A DNA stretch of 64,000 nt, taken from Clarkia xantiana subsp. parviflora (lineage: Eukaryota; Streptophyta; Magnoliopsida; Myrtales; Onagraceae). The stretch spans positions 7,564,001 through 7,628,000 of the forward strand of contig JAPTYO010000017.1 of NCBI GenBank assembly GCA_036873135.1, written 5' to 3'. Below the pieces are notes generated by a model that saw nothing but the letters and a program-made list of their open reading frames with translations, was not told where the DNA came from and searched no databases. How positions within the stretch are numbered: the first letter of the stretch is position 1; the number at the start of each line of letters is the position of its first letter. This document shows, piece after piece, positions 11,570 to 22,262 of this stretch. The position numbers were made by a program, and so were the translations under genes.

Positions 11570-12700
11570 TTACTAGTATCGTAGTTGTGATCGTTGTGGG
11601 GATCGTTTTGTTATATGCCCTCAATAGTGCTTGTCGTGATTCTTTGCTTCATGGTTGATTTCGTGAGATATGGAGGTTGTCTTCATAATGAGGACGTCTC
11701 CTTCCTAGTGTCACCCAGTGGGTTGAAATATAAGTGCCTACCTTTGATGAGCGTACGAAGGGTGTTGTTTTTCCCTTTTTCTTGAACCTCCTCCTAGGGC
11801 TAGGCGTAGCCTTTTGATGTTCGTGGTCGGGATGGTGTCTTTACAATTCATGTCTTTGACAGATGTTTTATGATGTGCTGCCATGATAATCACTTCGGGG
11901 TATGTGGACGTGATGGCCACTTCGTGATGTGTCGGAGTGATAGCCCTTCTGTAGTGTGTGGACATGATAGCCAGTTCAGGGTATGTGGACATGATAGCCA
12001 CTTCAAGGTATGTGGACATGATAGCCACTTCAAGGTATGTGGACATGATAACCACATCACGATGTATGGAGTTGTGCTTTAGTATTCCTTTCTCATTAGA
12101 GAGCCTTCATTGCTATAGTTGCCTTTTGTGTAGGCTATGTTTTGTTGGGTTAGGTCCCGATGTCTCGTCTTGTTGGATGTTGTATCCTTTATGCTCTTTA
12201 GATGTCTCCTTCATGAGTTGTGCTTGACGATGTTCAAGTCTGATATGAGCATAGGTCACGCGAGGGCGACATGCATGACAATAACATTTGTCGGAGGTTG
12301 ATTTGTGTGACTTGTAAGGCAATTCTCTTCTTGATGGGTCAAGCTTATTTTGAGAGCTTTGACCTTCGGATTTCATGTCTTTGCTATCCTTCTTGGTGGT
12401 GTTGGGTTCCTTTGAGATACTTCTCTTGACTTGTGATATGGGTGGTAGGATAACTCGTTACTTTTCATGATAACCTCTTGTGCTTCTGTATATGATCCTT
12501 TGGTCATGGACTCTTCTCTTGGTGTGTTTCCTTTACTTGTCTTTCTTTCGTGCTTTCCTTCATGTCATACCTGCCATTTCATAAAGAAAAAACATTACTT
12601 GTTCTTCACATTACTTTACTTAGAAATTTCTTTCTCATGGTATCCTTCTGAGCATGGTGTGATGATCTCTTCTGATACCCCTTACACGGTATACGTTGTA
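11570..12700. other. GagC interior with a 27-bp repeat
   Basis: No coding signal. Around 11870-12060 five to six imperfect copies of a 27-bp unit (TATGTGGACATGATAGCCAC plus TTCAAGG) follow one another and create repeat proteins on both strands. Confidence 0.6.
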
Positions 12701-13445
12701 CTGTTAGACCAAAGCTACGCTCTTGGTGGGCGTCGAAAATTGTTCACGAGACAGGCTCTCGGATGGCACTTAACGTTTCACAGGATAGGCTCCCGGAGGG
12801 CTAAGGTTAGTCCAAAGATACGTTCCTGATTGGCGTCGAAATCTGTTCACGAGACAGGCTCTCGGACGGCACTTAACGTTTCACAGGATAGGCTCCCGGA
12901 GGGCTCAGGTTAGACCAAAGATACGCTCCTGGTGGGCGTCGAACTGGTAGTTTGAAATCTACCTCAAGATACGCTCTTGGGGGCGTCGAACTGGTAGTGT
13001 TTTTTCTACCTCAAGATACGCTCTTGGGGGCGTCGAATCTGGTAGGTTGCAAATCTACCTCAAGATACGCTCCTGGGGGCGTCGAATTCGTAGTTTTTGG
13101 AAACCACTCTCAAGATACGCTCTTGGTGCGTCGAAGTTCGTAGTGTAATAACTACTCTCAAGATACGCTCTTGGGGGCGTCGAATGTCGTAGTGTAATAA
13201 TTACTCTCAAGATACGCTCTTGGGGGCGTCGAATGTCGTAGTATGAAAACTACTCTCAAGATACGCTCTTGGGGGCGTCGAAGGTCGTAGTATAAAAACT
13301 ACTCTCAAGATACGCTCTTGGGGGCGTCGAATCTGTTCGCGGGATAGGCTCCCGGAGGGCACAGAGTTCGTAGTTTTAGAACTACTCTCAAGATACGCTC
13401 TTGGGGGCGTCGAATGTGTTCGCGGGATTGGCTCCCGGAGGGCTC
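12700..13445. repeat. 49-bp tandem array with conserved core, GagC
   Basis: The core CAAGATACGCTCTTGGGGGC plus GTCGAA recurs at 12965-13410. The most regular copies are 49 bp apart (13157, 13206, 13255). The sequence between the cores contains short complementary pairs (GTAGT..ACTAC), so each unit can fold into a hairpin. Upstream (12700-12940) a longer unit is built from related pieces such as CACGAGACAGGCTCTCGG and CACAGGATAGGCTCCCGGAGG. Confidence 0.85.
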
Positions 13446-15240
13446 ATAATGTTACCTTATCTTGTGTCCTTTCTCATGTAGGGTGCGTCTTTGGTATGCT
13501 TTTCGAGTCTTTACTTGACTTTTCCTTCTATGATATTGCATGCTACCACGTTTTTCCTTCAATGTGGGAGATCACCTCTCGAGGGCGATGTTTGTATGTT
13601 GCCAACTTAGGACGAGTTCGTATAGGGAGTTGATGATGTTTTCCTCTTACGTGACCTCTTCTAGGAAAAGTGGTATTGCATGTTCTTGTGATCTTCTGCC
13701 TCTAATCTCTTCTTTTACACTTAGGTGGACTACCAAGCACTTATTCGTTTGGTGCCCCCCAAGTTGCTTGGTGGTCACACCGCCTTTCATATTTGGCCGT
13801 TGAAGGCCCCTCGTTCATTTTCTTGGTTGGGTACCCCTTATGCTCGGGGCTCCCTTGTCTGCTTGTTTGAATGCGATGAGTGTCCCTTGTAGGATTTACT
13901 CTTTCTCATGCTTGCTTGTTTCAGTCATAGGCATGGTTTGGATGATGCCTTTGTCGGATGTGTCTTTGGAGGTTGGGTGGAAGAGCTTTTGCTTTGGGTG
14001 GGTGGGGGTGGATTTCATTATCTTGATAACTAGGATGTGGCAATGTTTGTATCCTAGGAGTGCTTGTAAATTCTTTCCCCCCCCTTCCTTGTGTTTTAGG
14101 TTGAAAATCTCTCTCATAGAATGGCGTCTTGAGTTGTTAATCTCGTAGGTGTGTTTCAGACTAGTCAATCTAATCCATGCTCTTTGCTCGTGCATGGGGG
14201 GGTCTGACCGGGCTGTAATAGTCTTCTTGGAGTGTTGTGACACTTAGTGTGGTTTGCTTTTTCCTTCACATTGGAGTATTCTTCAATGCCTTTAGGGGGT
14301 GTCACATTGGTCATGCTCCTCCCACCTTGAATCTTGATTATAGACTTTCTTTGAATTAGGACTTGAACTTAAAAAGGATGTCTTCCTCTAAGTTCGCAGG
14401 TGATGTTCCATGATTTTCCATGGGTTTGTCCCCGTATTGGCTATTCCTTGCTGGATAGCTTCATTAGAGGCTGTATTTGTGTTGCGTACGTATACGTGTT
14501 TGAGGTGTGTTGAGCTGACAAGTCCCTCCTTTTTTGTTTTGTCATAACCTTCATTCATCATGTATTCGGCGTATGGCCTTAAAGGCGGGATGTTTTTCTA
14601 GTGCCCCTTTTATCGGGGTTCTCCTCTTGATGGGATGCCAAAGTCAAATGTCTTATCATTTGCAGACAAGGTGGTTGATCGGGATGTGCATCTAGTGTGA
14701 GGGTCGATCTTGAAACCATACTCCCCAAGCTTTTGAGCTCTTCTTTGATTGATCTTGTAGAATTATTATCCTGCCCTAAGGCTCTTGATAGGAGATGTAT
14801 TTCATTTTCACACTCTAGTTGTTGCACTATCTCTTTTGCTAATCTTGCATCTCTAGAGTTTCTCTCTTGGTGCATGACTTCAATGACAGGATTTTCTACC
14901 GATGTTTGTTTTGTTAGGACTTGTATCCTTGGCTGCCTTTCTTTCCTGTGGGATGGCGAGGGAGTGTTTATGAACACTCAAATGTGTCGTACTTGGTAGA
15001 GGTATGCGCCTAATCTTTATGGCGCTGTCTTGAATCTTCGTGTACCTATCTTTGATGAACATGTTATTCATTGCATATATGATACGGAGTCCAAGGATCT
15101 CCGGGTTAGGATCATAGTTTGAGAACAGAGACATAGTCATCTATTAGATAACCTCTTTATTTACGGAGTTTATTTTGCAAGAATAAATGCAAGGATACTT
15201 GTAAGGATACTTGTAAGGATATGTGTAAGGATATGTGTTC
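13446..15240. other. GagC interior without a recognisable gene
   Basis: Several open frames exist (for example minus 14977-14579, 132 codons, hydrophilic and Glu/Arg-rich) but none has a motif I can name. In a complete gypsy element RT and integrase would fall in this interval. No YVDD, DTGAS-type, HHCC or DDE signatures are present. Confidence 0.5.
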
Positions 15241-15256
15241 CATCCTTATTCCTGGT

Positions 15257-15487
15257 TCATTTGCAGTGCCGTGCCCCTAATGGGTGTGTTGATGTTCTGA
15301 CCACCTTTACTAGTAGGGGGTCCTTTGGTATTAGGTATGCCTGACTCTTCTCTAGTATCATCAATGGTTGGTCATGGTAGATGTCTGACGGACTCCCTTC
15401 ATGCACTATGGTTCTCTTCATGTCAAAGTTGGTGATTCGCTCTCTTATGACTAATATATCATTGTGTGGAAATACTATGTGTTTCAT
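15257..15487 (-). pseudogene. GagC aspartic protease relic
   Basis: The minus-strand frame KHIVFPHNDILVI..NFDMKRTIVHEGSPSDIY aligns with the GagA protease KHIVYPHDDALVIT..DVKRILVDGGSSADLL. The catalytic aspartate (DGGSS) reads as histidine/glutamate (VHEGSPSD), so the enzyme would be inactive. The region downstream has lost similarity. It marks the end of recognisable coding sequence in GagC. Confidence 0.6.
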
Positions 15488-16180
15488 ATCCCTTTTTTTT
15501 TTAAAAAGCTTGATGATGGTGTCGTCATTCTTCCTTTGCTAGGCTTGGTGTCCTTGGGAGTTTTTGATGGAAGTGTATTCCATTACCCAGGATGAGCTTA
15601 CTAAGTGTAGTTGTGTCTCTTGGCTATTTTGTGAAATCATAAAGATCCGCTGGAGGTGTTTGCTTCTGATGGTGGGCGTTGCCCATGTGATATGGTTTCC
15701 TCCATTTTTGGAGGGATGTGTTCGCGGCTACCCCCTCTTGTGCTAATGGGCGTTTGTGGGGAGGGCATGTTGTGACTGGTGCCCCCCTTGCATACCAATG
15801 CCAGATGGGATCCTTTGATGGGCTTGGCCCTAGGGTGCTTAGTGGAAGGTTGTAGTAGGAGTAATCCTTTGTGACCTTCATGGTAGTTCCTCTATAGGAT
15901 GTTGGGAGTGCTCCACTTATTTTTGTAAGTGAACCATCCCTCTTGGTGATCTTTCCCAGAGTCTTGACCTTATAGGTGCCCTTTGAGATTGAGAGATACG
16001 TTCCTTGTGTATCTCTTGGATGGCGGCGGCGTTTTATGGACTCTTCTAGTGGTCCACCTGTGTATATATATATATATCATGGAGCCCGAAGGCGTCCGGT
16101 ATGGTCATTCTTGGAAAACATGTTGATATTAAGTATCAAAATCTACCCCTTTTAGGGAGTTGACTTGTTATGCAGTTAAA

Positions 16181-17300
16181 TTAAATAAGAGGATATGGGA
16201 AGGATATGGGTGTGGGGGTGTTGATATCCCCTGCTTCCTTGGTAATGTAACTGTCTTCCTCCATTAGTCTGTGTGTATTCCTTCCACTTGAGGAATATAA
16301 GGTCGCATCCTTGCAGGACGGACTAGGTGGAGGTGTATCCTTCATGTATGCTATGTGCGATCTCACTCTACTATGTCTCTCCATGAGACTGCCCATTGTA
16401 GTAGCTATGTGTTGACGTGGTGTGGTACCCTATGAGTTCCCTGTTCAAATCCTTGTCTTTTCAACTCCTCCCCTGTCCTAGGGGGATGTGTGCCAAGGGT
16501 TGTTATGCACAAGGGGTTTGGATCTGTCGTGTTGTATCATGGGTAGGTGGTTGCTTTATTGTGTTGTTGGGACTATGTCCCTCCCTTTGAGCTTTCCTTG
16601 GTGCGGTGTATGTCCTTGTTGGGGTACTTGGTTGAACTCATGCCTCCTTGGAGGTCTTGCCTGTCTATCTGCCCCCAGAGGGGTGTATGCCCTGGCATCC
16701 TGCTGTGTCTGTTGCTGCCTTGGAGGCACAGACTGCTGCCTTCCCCCTGGGGGTGGCCTTTGGTTGTCTCTCCTTTGTTCTCCTCGCTGCCCTGTTCGAG
16801 GGTGCGAGTGGTGTTCTTCCGTTGGGATTTGCTCCTCTTCATGAGCTTCTTCTCCTTCCTGTCGGTGTTGCCTTTCCTGCCTATTCCTTAGTGACTCTCT
16901 GTAAGCTAGTAGCTCGTCTGAGGCGCTCATCAACCCTGGAGTCACTGTATGTGCTCCCTGTGTGTATGCCGGCCTTATGTTGGTTATGTGGGCACGATTG
17001 TCGTTCTTTTGAGTCAGTATTCCATATGGGTACCCTTGAGATTGTACCTCATAGTGGTATCCCTGTGGAGGTGCCGTGTATTGGGATGGCACTCCTTGTT
17101 GCCCCCAGTCCCTGTGGCTTCCTAGTCAATGGAGTTGAAGCTGTGGAAGCCTCCTATCCAGCTGGGCGTGAAGGTTCTCCTCCCTGCTTGTTAGGCTGGG
17201 GTGCCTGTGGGGTTACCTGAGACTCTGGGTGTGCAGACTGTTTCTCTGGGTTAGGCAGCCTTGCTGGAGGTATAGGCTGTCTTTCTTGCCTATTGCCCCC
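16181..17300 (-). pseudogene. GagC gag N-terminal region, Pro/Gln/Arg-rich, degenerate
   Basis: The best frame on the minus strand (17092-16556) is rich in Pro, Gln, Arg and Glu (PPPGGRQQSVPPRQQQTQQD). It contains SASDELLAYRESLRNRQER, the counterpart of MAAIEELLAFRENLRNQ in GagA and MAALEELIAFRENLRNQ in GagB. The frame shifts near 17090. Upstream to 17300 another frame continues with PPARLPNPEKQ-type sequence. A possible later piece is 16396-16181 (SLMERHSRVRSHIAY). The capsid and zinc-knuckle parts seen in GagA are not recognisable, so even gag is probably non-functional. Confidence 0.6.
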
Positions 17301-17366
17301 AGGTGGGCGATTATCTCTAGACACTAAGTTGTTCGTCTTCGCTCTCGTGATTGTCAGGCTTTCTGT

Positions 17367-17390
17367 TCGAAGCCCACGGACGGCGCCAAG
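17367..17390 (-). promoter_or_regulatory. GagC primer binding site
   Basis: The reverse complement reads CTTGGCGCCGTCCGTGGG, touching the 5' LTR (17391). The first bases after the LTR (TTGGCGCCGT) match the tRNA-Asp-type PBS reported for plant Tat/Athila elements, but the later bases diverge. The primer tRNA is therefore an inference. Confidence 0.75.
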
Positions 17391-18439
17391 TGTTAGGTTA
17401 TAAAGTCTAGGTCAACGGGTCGTCAATCTAGAATTTATCTCCCACTAATGAAATGTCGGGTTCAGTGTTCCTAGGACTAGTCGTTCTGATCCATGCCCTT
17501 ATACTCCCTTAGGGTAGTCGTTCTGATCCATGCCCTTATACTCCCTTGGGGTAGTCGTTCTGATATATGTCCTTCTCTTCTCTCCTTCTAACCTCCTTTC
17601 CTTCTCTCCTTCTGACCTCCTTTCCTTCTCTCCTTCTGACCTCCTTTCCTTCTCTCCTTCTGACCTCCTTTCCTTCTCTCCTTCTGACCTCCTTTCCTTC
17701 TCTCCTTCTGACCTCCTGAGGCTTGTGCTCCTTACCCCTGGGGCTTGTCCTACTGCTCTATGCTCTTCTGCTTCCTTGGTTCTCTTCTCCTTGCCACCCT
17801 GCAGGAGGGGCAATACCAGGCACAGAGGGGGGGTGGTGCCTGATGAACCCTCTCCGATGCCTAAGTCAGTACGGTTTTAGAGAGATAAAGCTAGAGAGAT
17901 GTCAGAGCAAAATAATCCAAATTGCCAAGATGATCAAATGAATTGTGAAGGTGGGGTATTTATAGGCAACGGTGTCATTAAGGTGACTTAATGACATCGT
18001 TAACCTTTAAACACAATTAATTAACCTTTAAGCGCATAATTAAGACCTTAGGATACGGAGAAGGTAGGCGGCGTGAACCGAGTGTGGGTGTCCGAAAATG
18101 GTGCCGGGGCCCTTGGGGGGAGGAGAAATCCGACCCCCAAGGGTAGGGGTTGGGTGAGGGCACCCAACCCCTCCTAGGGAGGATGGGGTTGGCCAACCCG
18201 ATCTCCCCTAGGAGAGATCGGGTTGGCTGACCCGATATCTCCTAGGGGAGGTCGGGTGTGGCCACCCAACCTCACCTAGGTGAGTTTGCCTCGGCCGGAC
18301 GAGCGCTCCGGCCTCGTCCGAGCCGTTGATGTGTTCGCGAAGTGTTCGGGTTTGAAGTTTTGATTTACAATCGTTAATGGGATGATAAAAATACAATGGT
18401 TCGGAAGTCAACGGGTTCAAATTGGGCGTATATCCATCA
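17391..18439 (-). repeat. GagC right LTR (5' LTR)
   Basis: 1049 bp, identical to the left LTR except for two substitutions (near 18236 and 18360) and one extra 24-bp unit (six copies at 17577-17720). The minus-strand TATA box TATAAATA is at 17957-17964. Confidence 0.96.
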
Positions 18440-18465
18440 GGCACCACTTAAGGCGACTTTTCATC

Positions 18466-20600
18466 AAGCATGGCATTTCTTCAAGTGTTCACAACTAAAA
18501 GAATGCTTCAATACTCTGCCATCGAGGTCTTCCAACTTATACGCGTTTGGAGCTGGCCACAAGTAAATATTTACACTGACCTTGTGCCTGTGGGAGGGGT
18601 CCCACCAAGTCGATACCCCACTGCGCGAAGGGCCAAGCACTCTTGATGGACGTCAGATTAGCAGCCGGAGCCACGATATTCGGGGCATACCTCTAGCACG
18701 CATCATAGGATCGGACTAACGTCGTCGCCTCCTTGCTCATCGAAGGCCAATAATAGCCCAAATTCAACACTTTCCTCGTAATAGATCGAGCCCCTTCGTG
18801 ACAAGCCGCGACCCATTCATGCACTTCCTTAAGGATCCGACTTGTGTCGGGCTCAGCCACACATTTCAAGTAAGGAGTCGAGAACCACCCCTTTTTGTAT
18901 AACTGATTTTCCACCACCACGTAATTGACCGCGATCCGATGTATCCTGTCAGCTACTACTCCATCATCGGGGACTGCCCCCGTAGTCAGGTACGCAACTA
19001 TCGGGGTCATCCAAGTGGGCTCCTCCTCCAATCCTGCTTCAATGGCAGACACCTCCGACGGGTCGGTGGTCGATAGGATCACCTTCTCCAAGAAGTACAC
19101 CTTCCGATTTTCCTCTAGGGGTGCCCCCAAGGCAAATTTGCTCAAGGCATCCGCTTCCGCGTTTTCCTCCCTCGGGATTGCCTCGATGTCGAAACTTTTG
19201 AAGCTCTCCTTCAAGACTTGCACCTCGCGAAGGTACTTCCTCATCATCGGGCTCTTCGCCTCATATCGTCCTTGGACTTGATTCACAATTAGGCCCGCGT
19301 CACATTTAACCCGTAAGTGAGCAACTCCCGTACCTTTGGCAATTTTGAGGCCTGTGATAAGAGCCTCATACTCAGCTTCGTTGTTGGTGGCCCTGAACGT
19401 TAAGGCCAAAGCATATCGAAGGGGCTCACCCTCGCCTAGTGGTATCAACACGAACCCTGCTCCTGATCTGTCTGAACTCGAAGAGCCATCCGTATACATT
19501 TCCCAAGTATTCTCCTCATTTGGCCGTTCTGATTGCTCTGCCATTTCTGGTTGCTCTGCTATCGGGACCTCCATGGTTGCCCCCTCTACAGGGACCGCTT
19601 CTTCCAGATCGGGGGCTGTAGACTCTGCTATGAAATCCGCCAAAGCCTGGCCCTTAATAGCCGTTCTCGGAGCAAAGTGAATGCGGAACTCAATAAGCTC
19701 GACTGCCCATTTCACCAATCTCCCTGACGCATCAGGTCGGTTCAAAAAATGCTTAAAAGGCTGATTCGTCAACACAGTAATCTCATACGCATGGAAGTAA
19801 GGCCTCAACTTCCGAGCAGTAATGATCAACGCAAAGAGATACTTCTCAACGGCGGAATAATTCATTTCAGACTTGGCAAATGCCTTGCTTACATAATACT
19901 CGGGGACTTGATTACCCTCGACAATCTTCACTAAGACAGAGCTAATAGCAAACTCAGAAACAACCAAATATAGATAGAGCGGCTCGCCTGGGATCGGTTT
20001 CGCCAATGGCGGGAGGGTGCGAAGGTGCTGCTTGAGTGCCTGGAACGCCTCTTCACACTTGGAAGTCCACTCAAACTTCTTGTTGGCCCTCAGGACTTCA
20101 AAAAATGGCATAGATCAGTCACTTGCCTCGGACAGGAAGTGATTCATTGCAGCCAGTCGGCCATTCAGCACTTGCACCTCTCGATGATTTATCGGAGACT
20201 GCATTTCCTCGATTGCCCTCAGCTTCTCGGGGTTCACCTCAATTCCTCGTTGGCTTACCATAAAGCCCAAAAACTTCCCCGAGTGGACTCTGAAGGCACA
20301 GTTGGTCGGGTTCAATCGAACCTGATGCAGCCTCATCCGCTCAAACATCGTGGCTAGGTTGTGAACATGATCCTCGGCCTGTCGGGACTTCACCAACATA
20401 TCGTCCACGTAATCCTACATGGTTTTCCCCAACATGTCCCCGAACAGCTTGTTCACCATCCTTTGATAAGTTGCCCCGGCATTGATCAATCCAAAGGGCA
20501 TGACATCGTAGTGATAGATGTCACTATCAGCATAAAAGGCAGTGTGGGGGGCATCCTCCTTAGCCATCTTGATCTGATTATAGCCCGAGTAAGCATCCGT
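18466..20600 (-). pseudogene. Tat-1 pol remnant: RT C-half, two RNase H domains, integrase pieces
   Basis: Read leftward from about 20590: RT from SGYNQIKM through DIYHYDVMPFGLINAGATYQ to YVDDMLVKSR, with one stop before YVDD. The first RNase H follows (EEAFQALKQHL..FALIITARKLRPYF). The second, archaeal-type RNase H follows (WEMYTDGSSSSDRSGAGF..NNEAEYEALITGL..EADALSKFALG). Next comes the integrase zinc region (HEGARSITRKVLNLGYYWPS) and GIDLVGPLP. The rest of the integrase core (the DNG and final E blocks) is missing: sequence jumps to the 3' end near 18560. Two tandem RNase H domains are a known mark of the Tat lineage. The 472-codon stretch 20111-18693 is open, but its neighbours are broken. 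Confidence 0.92.
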
Positions 20601-22224
20601 GAATCACATTATTGGTGCCGTGCTTCTCCTTACGGGCACCAGAAGATTCTGGCTCCGACTTCTTCTTCTTTGGGGACCGATCGCGGGATCGGGAACGGGA
20701 CCGCGATCGAGATCGAGAGCGGGATCGACACCGCCTTTCAGCCACAAACTCCTTAAGCTTCCCCTTCTGGATCCGCTTTTCAATCTCCTTCTTCAACTCC
20801 CGACAATGGTTAGTGTCGTGATCGCTGGCGCGGTGGAACCGACAGTAACGATCGGTACGGGATCCCAAAAACTCTCCTTCCTTCTTCTGGGGGTACCTAG
20901 AGATACCCTGTCGATCCATGACCGCTAACACCTCCGCCATGGAGCTATTCAGAGGGATGTTATAGTCCTCCCGCTTGTCCTTCCTTGGGGGACGTCTGTC
21001 CTCCCTTCGATCAGAACGACCTCGACTCCGACCGCCCTCGGACTTATCCTTCCGTTTATGGTCGTCCAATGGCTTGAGCGACTATTTCCCCCTATTCGAC
21101 TTCGGCGGATCAAGCTCTCCAGCAGCTATTTTCGAATCTTGCACGTCGATTTGCTGCTTCACCCTCTTCTGTAGTGCCTCCATGTTCCACATAGCTTTCT
21201 CAGCCACGCTGTGCATCAGGTCGGAACCATAGGGGGCTGTCAGGTTCCGAAGGAAGGTGCCAATGGTCTCTCCCTCCGATATCTCTTCATCAATTTCGGC
21301 CACACTGGCAGTGTACCGCTGGTAATAATGCGCCAGCGATTCGTCGGGCCTCTGCACCACCTGGGCGAGGGACCTCACGCTCTTCAAGAGGCGTCGACGG
21401 CCCTGGTACTGCTGGATAAAACGATCGTGCATGTCGGCCCAACTGGAGATGCATCCTGGGGGCAAGCTGAAGAACCACGTCAGGGCCCTCTCCCCGAGCG
21501 TACCTGGGAACAGCACACATACGATATCGTCATTCGGGGCCCTGCCCAAACAGGCCATGAGATGCTTCTGGACATGGCGAACTGGATCTCCTTCACAATC
21601 GTACTCCTTAATCGTAGGGATCCCCAGCCCTGGCGGGGTGAGGGTGTCTATCAATCGGGGAACGAAGGGATGAGTGGATCGATCCCTCAGTTCCGACATC
21701 ATCGGCTTCTGGTCCCCCATGCAGATGTTCACGATCTTCACCACCTGGTCGGGGGTGATGGGACCATTAAGGGGAATGGTCTTATGCTGCACCGGTCCTG
21801 GCCCATCGATCACAAATCGCTCCGACTGAGCAGGCTCCTTGCCCTTGTCCTGGTTTCTGGGCTGGGCCTCCTGGACATTCTGATCCTCCCTTGGCGGAGG
21901 CACCTCGTCCTGTCTTTTGGCAGCCTCTCTTCGCTCTAGGAGAGCTTCCATGGCCTCTAAGAACATCGGCATGGCATCTGCCACAGCCTTTGCCAGGTCC
22001 GCGTTTGGAGAATCACCGGGAGCATCCTCCTCTCTATTCTCTTGGTGTCTAGCCGTATCCTCAGGAACTTCGTTGTGCCCCCCTGTTCAGGAAACCTCAG
22101 CAAGGAGATTTTGGTCCTCAGCACGCTCCGGTGGCGAATTCAGAGTTCCGGCAGGATGACGGGAACCACCAGATTGTCCTTGTCTTCTCTGCTTTCCAGG
22201 CGCCATTGAACGAGTAGAAGTCAT
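20601..22224 (-). pseudogene. Tat-1 gag
   Basis: The start ATG at 22224 lies 38 bp inside the PBS (MTSTRSMAPGKQRRQGQSGG). One stop (near 22086) and another at 21082 interrupt an otherwise clean gag. The parts are: an acidic/Gln-rich N-terminus; capsid with EGDPVRHVQKHLMACLGR, GERALTWFFSLPPG and RFIQQYQGRRRLLKS; DESLAHYYQRYTASVAEID; a basic linker; zinc knuckle CRFHRASDHDTNHCRELKKE; and an RS-repeat (RSRSRSRSRDRSPKKKK). It ends at NNVIH (about 20600), where a deletion of about 1.1 kb relative to Tat-2 fuses it out of frame to RT. Confidence 0.93.
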
Positions 22225-22244
22225 TTTCGGCTTTTCGTTACGTT

Positions 22245-22262
22245 TCCCACAGACGGCGCCAA
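22245..22262 (-). promoter_or_regulatory. Tat-1 primer binding site
   Basis: The reverse complement TTGGCGCCGTCTGTGGGA abuts the 5' LTR at 22263. It is the same sequence as in the mini-element (40060-40077), and close to GagA, GagB and GagC. Confidence 0.8.

Larger units (their letters stand above)
8642..18439 (-). mobile_element. GagC: recent gag-only LTR retrotransposon nested in Tat-1
   Basis: LTRs at 8642-9666 and 17391-18439 begin TGTTAGG and end ATCCATCA. The target-site duplication GGCAC is at 8637-8641 and 18440-18444. The PBS abuts the right LTR, so the orientation is minus. By eye the LTRs differ by two substitutions and one 24-bp repeat unit, so the insertion is very young. The 7.7 kb interior has a degenerate Pro/Gln-rich gag start (17.1-16.5 kb), a protease relic (15487-15257), a 49-bp tandem array (12.7-13.45 kb) and long non-coding stretches. 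I find no RT, RNase H or integrase motif on either strand. Confidence 0.93.

Noticed and set aside
12950..13410. CRISPR-like array (26-bp core, 23-bp spacers)
   Set aside because: The spacers are variants of each other rather than unrelated, no cas genes exist, and the array lies inside a plant LTR element.
16488..17220. Plus-strand frames of 114-190 codons with Cys/Leu-rich or hydrophobic content
   Set aside because: They are the complement of the Pro/Gln-rich gag start of GagC. The hydrophobic look is the reverse reading of CAG/CCN codons.
19336..19680. Plus-strand frames opposite Tat-1 pol (and similar ones at 57867-58721 and 60136-60856)
   Set aside because: Shadows of the RNase H and gag frames on the other strand. 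The composition follows the real genes.
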